DNA of 7,314 bases, taken from the NCBI GenBank assembly GCA_022822575.1, contig JAJEBJ010000054.1:1-7314 (forward strand), in the 5' to 3' direction. The notes beneath the pieces were generated by a model, which ran no database searches, was not told the origin of the DNA, and was given only the letters and a program-made list of their open reading frames with translations. Position 1 is the stretch's first letter, and each line of letters starts with the position of its first letter. The stretch comes from Alphaproteobacteria bacterium. Lineage in GTDB: Bacteria; Pseudomonadota; Alphaproteobacteria; SP197. The position numbers were made by a program, and so were the translations under genes. This document shows positions 5,690-7,314 of the stretch, piece after piece.

Positions 5690-5765
5690 GCCGGGTTAGC
5701 TCAGTTGGTAGAGCAACCGCCTTGTAAGCGGTAGGTCGCGAGTTCGAGTCCCGCACCCGGCACCA
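5690..5765 (+). tRNA. tRNA-Thr, anticodon TGT
   Basis: The acceptor GCCGGGT (5690-5696) pairs with ACCCGGC (5755-5761). The D-arm is AGCTCAGTTGGTAGAGC, the anticodon stem ACCGC/GCGGT encloses the loop CTTGTAA (anticodon TGT, reads ACA), and the T-arm contains GAGTTCGAGTC. The discriminator is A and CCA is encoded (5763-5765), giving 76 nt. It is a lone tRNA, convergent with gor, whose stop codon begins only 15 bases after the CCA, so there is almost no room for a terminator between them. Confidence 0.97.
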
Positions 5766-5779
5766 CATTCCCTGAGCCG

Positions 5780-7135
5780 TCAGGCCGCCTTCTGGCGCAT
5801 GGTAACGAACTCCTCGGCACTGGTCGGATGAATGCCGACCGTGGCGTCGAAATCGGCCTTGGTGGCGCCCGCCTTGAGGGCAACCGCAAGTCCCTGCAGG
5901 ATCTCGGCGGCATCCTCCCCCACCATGTGGACCCCGACGACGCGGTCCGTGGCCGAGGCCACGACGAGCTTCATCAGGGTCTTCTCTTCGTTCAGTGAAA
6001 TCGTGTGCCGCAGGGGCCTGAAACGCGCCATGTAGATGTCGACGCCGTCGGCGTACTGCCGGCGCGCTTCTGACTCCGTCAGGCCCACCGTGGCCAGTTC
6101 CGGCTGACTGAAGACGGCCGACGGGATGTTCGTGTAGTCGACGCTCTTCGGCCCGTCGCCAAAGAGCGTGGCGGCCACCGCCATGCCCTCGGTGGTCGCC
6201 ACCGGCGTCAGTTCCATGCGGCCGAGAACATCGCCGATGGCGAAGACCGACGGCACGTTCGTGCGGAAGTGGTCGTCAACCGGAATGGTGCCGTCGTCGT
6301 TGACGGCCACCCCGGCTTCCTCGAGCCCGAGACCGGAGGTCAGCGGCCGGCGGCCGGTGGCATACATCACAAGGCCAGCATCCAGGGAGGCGCCATCGGT
6401 CAGACTGACGGAAAAGCCGTCTTCCGTCCGGGTGATGGCCGCCACGTCGCTTGAGAACCTGAGATCGATCCCCTTCGTCCGCATTTCTCCGGCGAGATGG
6501 CGCCGGATGTCGTCGTCGAAGCCGCGCAGGAAGAGTTCTCCCCGGTAGAGCTGCGTGACCTCTACTCCAAGGCCGTGAAAGATGCCGGCGAACTCCGCGG
6601 CGATGTACCCGCCACCGACGATCACGATGCTCCGGGGCAGCTCGTCGAGGAAAAAGCACTCGTTCGACGTGATGGCGTGGTCCCTGCCGGGTATGTCCGG
6701 GACGTAAGGCCACCCCCCGGTGGCGACGAGAATGTTCGCGGTGTGGAAGCGCTGACCGCTAATGTCCACCTCATGGGGACCGGCGAGGCGGGCGCGGCCC
6801 TCGAGGACGCTGCAGCCGGCGTCCTTGAGCATGTTCACGTAGATCCCGTTCAACCGGGTGATCTCGGCCGTCTTGTTGTCACGCAGCGTCGGCCAGTCGA
6901 AGCAGGGATCCATGGATGACCAGCCAAAGCGCCGGGCATCCCGGAACTCCTCGCTGTAATGGGCGGCATAACCGAAGAGCTTCTTGGGAATGCACCCTAC
7001 ATTGACACAGGTTCCACCCCAGTCACGCTCTTCGACAATCGCCACGCGGGCGCCTGCGGCGGCGGAAAACCGCGCCGCGCGCACCCCGCCCGAGCCGCCA
7101 CCGATGACGACGAGATCGTAGTCGAAGGAACCCAT
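5780..7135 (-). CDS. gor: Glutathione-disulfide reductase (NADPH, FAD)
   Basis: Glutathione reductase uses NADPH to regenerate GSH from GSSG in the cytoplasm. The 451-residue product is the usual length and complete. It has an FAD-binding GGGSGG (12-17) with E35 ending the second strand, the redox disulphide GGTCVNVGCIPKK (40-52, C43/C48), and a second FAD segment ATG at 138-140. The NADPH Rossmann motif is GGGYIAAEFAG (174-184), with R198 and R204 in LYRGELFLRGFD marking NADPH preference. The second FAD motif FAIGD follows, and the C-terminal HPTSAEE (H436, E441) is the catalytic dyad that completes the partner subunit's site in the dimer. HPTSAEEFVTMR favours glutathione reductase over dihydrolipoamide or mercuric reductase. 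GAAGGG directly abuts the ATG, closer than an ideal Shine-Dalgarno. The gene starts 17 bases after the gabD stop, so it is probably in an operon with gabD and may be translationally coupled to it. Confidence 0.95.
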   Translation of the reverse strand: MGSFDYDLVVIGGGSGGVRAARFSAAAGARVAIVEERDWGGTCVNVGCIPKKLFGYAAHYSEEFRDARRFGWSSMDPCFDWPTLRDNKTAEITRLNGIYVNMLKDAGCSVLEGRARLAGPHEVDISGQRFHTANILVATGGWPYVPDIPGRDHAITSNECFFLDELPRSIVIVGGGYIAAEFAGIFHGLGVEVTQLYRGELFLRGFDDDIRRHLAGEMRTKGIDLRFSSDVAAITRTEDGFSVSLTDGASLDAGLVMYATGRRPLTSGLGLEEAGVAVNDDGTIPVDDHFRTNVPSVFAIGDVLGRMELTPVATTEGMAVAATLFGDGPKSVDYTNIPSAVFSQPELATVGLTESEARRQYADGVDIYMARFRPLRHTISLNEEKTLMKLVVASATDRVVGVHMVGEDAAEILQGLAVALKAGATKADFDATVGIHPTSAEEFVTMRQKAA

Positions 7136-7152
7136 CCCTTCAGGAATCCGTG

Positions 7153-7314
7153 TCAGCTGTCGACGCCGGCAACACAGACGTACTTGGATTCAACGTACTC
7201 GTCGATTCCCATGTGGCTGCCTTCGCGCCCGACCCCTGATTCCTTGACCCCTCCGAACGGCGCCACCTCGGTGGAGATGATACCGGTGTTGACGCCGACG
7301 ATGCCGTACTCCAG
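7153..7314 (-). CDS. gabD: Succinate-semialdehyde dehydrogenase, C-terminal 53 residues (runs off the right edge)
   Basis: SSADH oxidises succinate semialdehyde to succinate with NAD(P)+, the last step of GABA degradation. Only the C-terminus is present. It carries the strongly conserved EYGIVGVNTGIIS, VAPFGGVKESGVGREGS and a final DEYVESKYVCVAG, typical of GabD-type aldehyde dehydrogenases (PFGG.K.SG.GREG near the C-terminus). The catalytic Cys and Glu lie outside the window. The stop TGA (7153-7155) is 17 bases before the gor ATG, suggesting co-transcription. A related semialdehyde dehydrogenase (for example glutarate-semialdehyde, DavD) cannot be excluded from this fragment. Confidence 0.85.
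   Translation of the reverse strand: MEYGIVGVNTGIISTEVAPFGGVKESGVGREGSHMGIDEYVESKYVCVAGVDS

Noticed and set aside
5443..5727. 94-codon plus-strand open frame before tRNA-Thr
   Set aside because: It runs into the tRNA-Thr gene, has no family resemblance, and is antisense to another open frame of equal quality.
1..7314. CRISPR array, insertion sequence, prophage or toxin-antitoxin pair
   Set aside because: No regularly spaced repeats, transposase or integrase motifs, target-site duplications or paired small genes could be found on either strand.

Overview
The window looks like chromosomal DNA of a GC-rich alphaproteobacterium. I infer this from GC-ending codon use, the tRNA-Tyr/tRNA-Gly/tuf block divergent from an rlmB-type gene, a Tat-exported solute-binding protein and glutathione-based redox metabolism. 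The phylum-level call is fairly confident; a finer placement is not possible by eye.

Layout. At the left edge, read leftwards, are tRNA-Tyr(GTA), tRNA-Gly(TCC) and the first 43 codons of tuf (EF-Tu), a translation-machinery block. rlmB (23S rRNA 2'-O-methyltransferase) is transcribed away from it. A self-complementary TATATA box lies between them and sits only 10 bases before the rlmB start codon. rlmB converges on a family 5 ABC-transporter substrate-binding protein with a twin-arginine signal peptide, which has no permease or ATPase partner in the window. Next, also on the minus strand, is a stand-alone AAA_14/DUF4143-type ATPase with a nuclease-like C-terminal motif; two near-identical dyad sequences lie just upstream of its start. 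Then comes a small minus-strand protein that joins a rubredoxin/rubrerythrin-type metal-binding knuckle to a degenerate metallo-beta-lactamase fold. After a 380-base gene-poor stretch a plus-strand tRNA-Thr(TGT) abuts, tail to tail, glutathione reductase (gor). gor follows 17 bases after the C-terminal end of a succinate-semialdehyde dehydrogenase (gabD), so gabD-gor is probably one minus-strand operon.

How the genes fit together. The left block is translation (EF-Tu, two tRNAs, an rRNA methylase). The right block is redox and aldehyde metabolism (NAD(P)-dependent SSADH plus NADPH-dependent glutathione reductase). The middle holds three genes that seem to be independent units, of which the ATPase and the rubredoxin-MBL protein are the least understood.

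I see no CRISPR array, insertion sequence, phage gene or multi-gene defence cassette. The best candidates for something not yet described are the paired operators controlling the lone DUF4143 ATPase (4320-4366) and the rubredoxin-MBL fusion that has lost the usual metal ligands. Both are single-gene observations, not a proven system.
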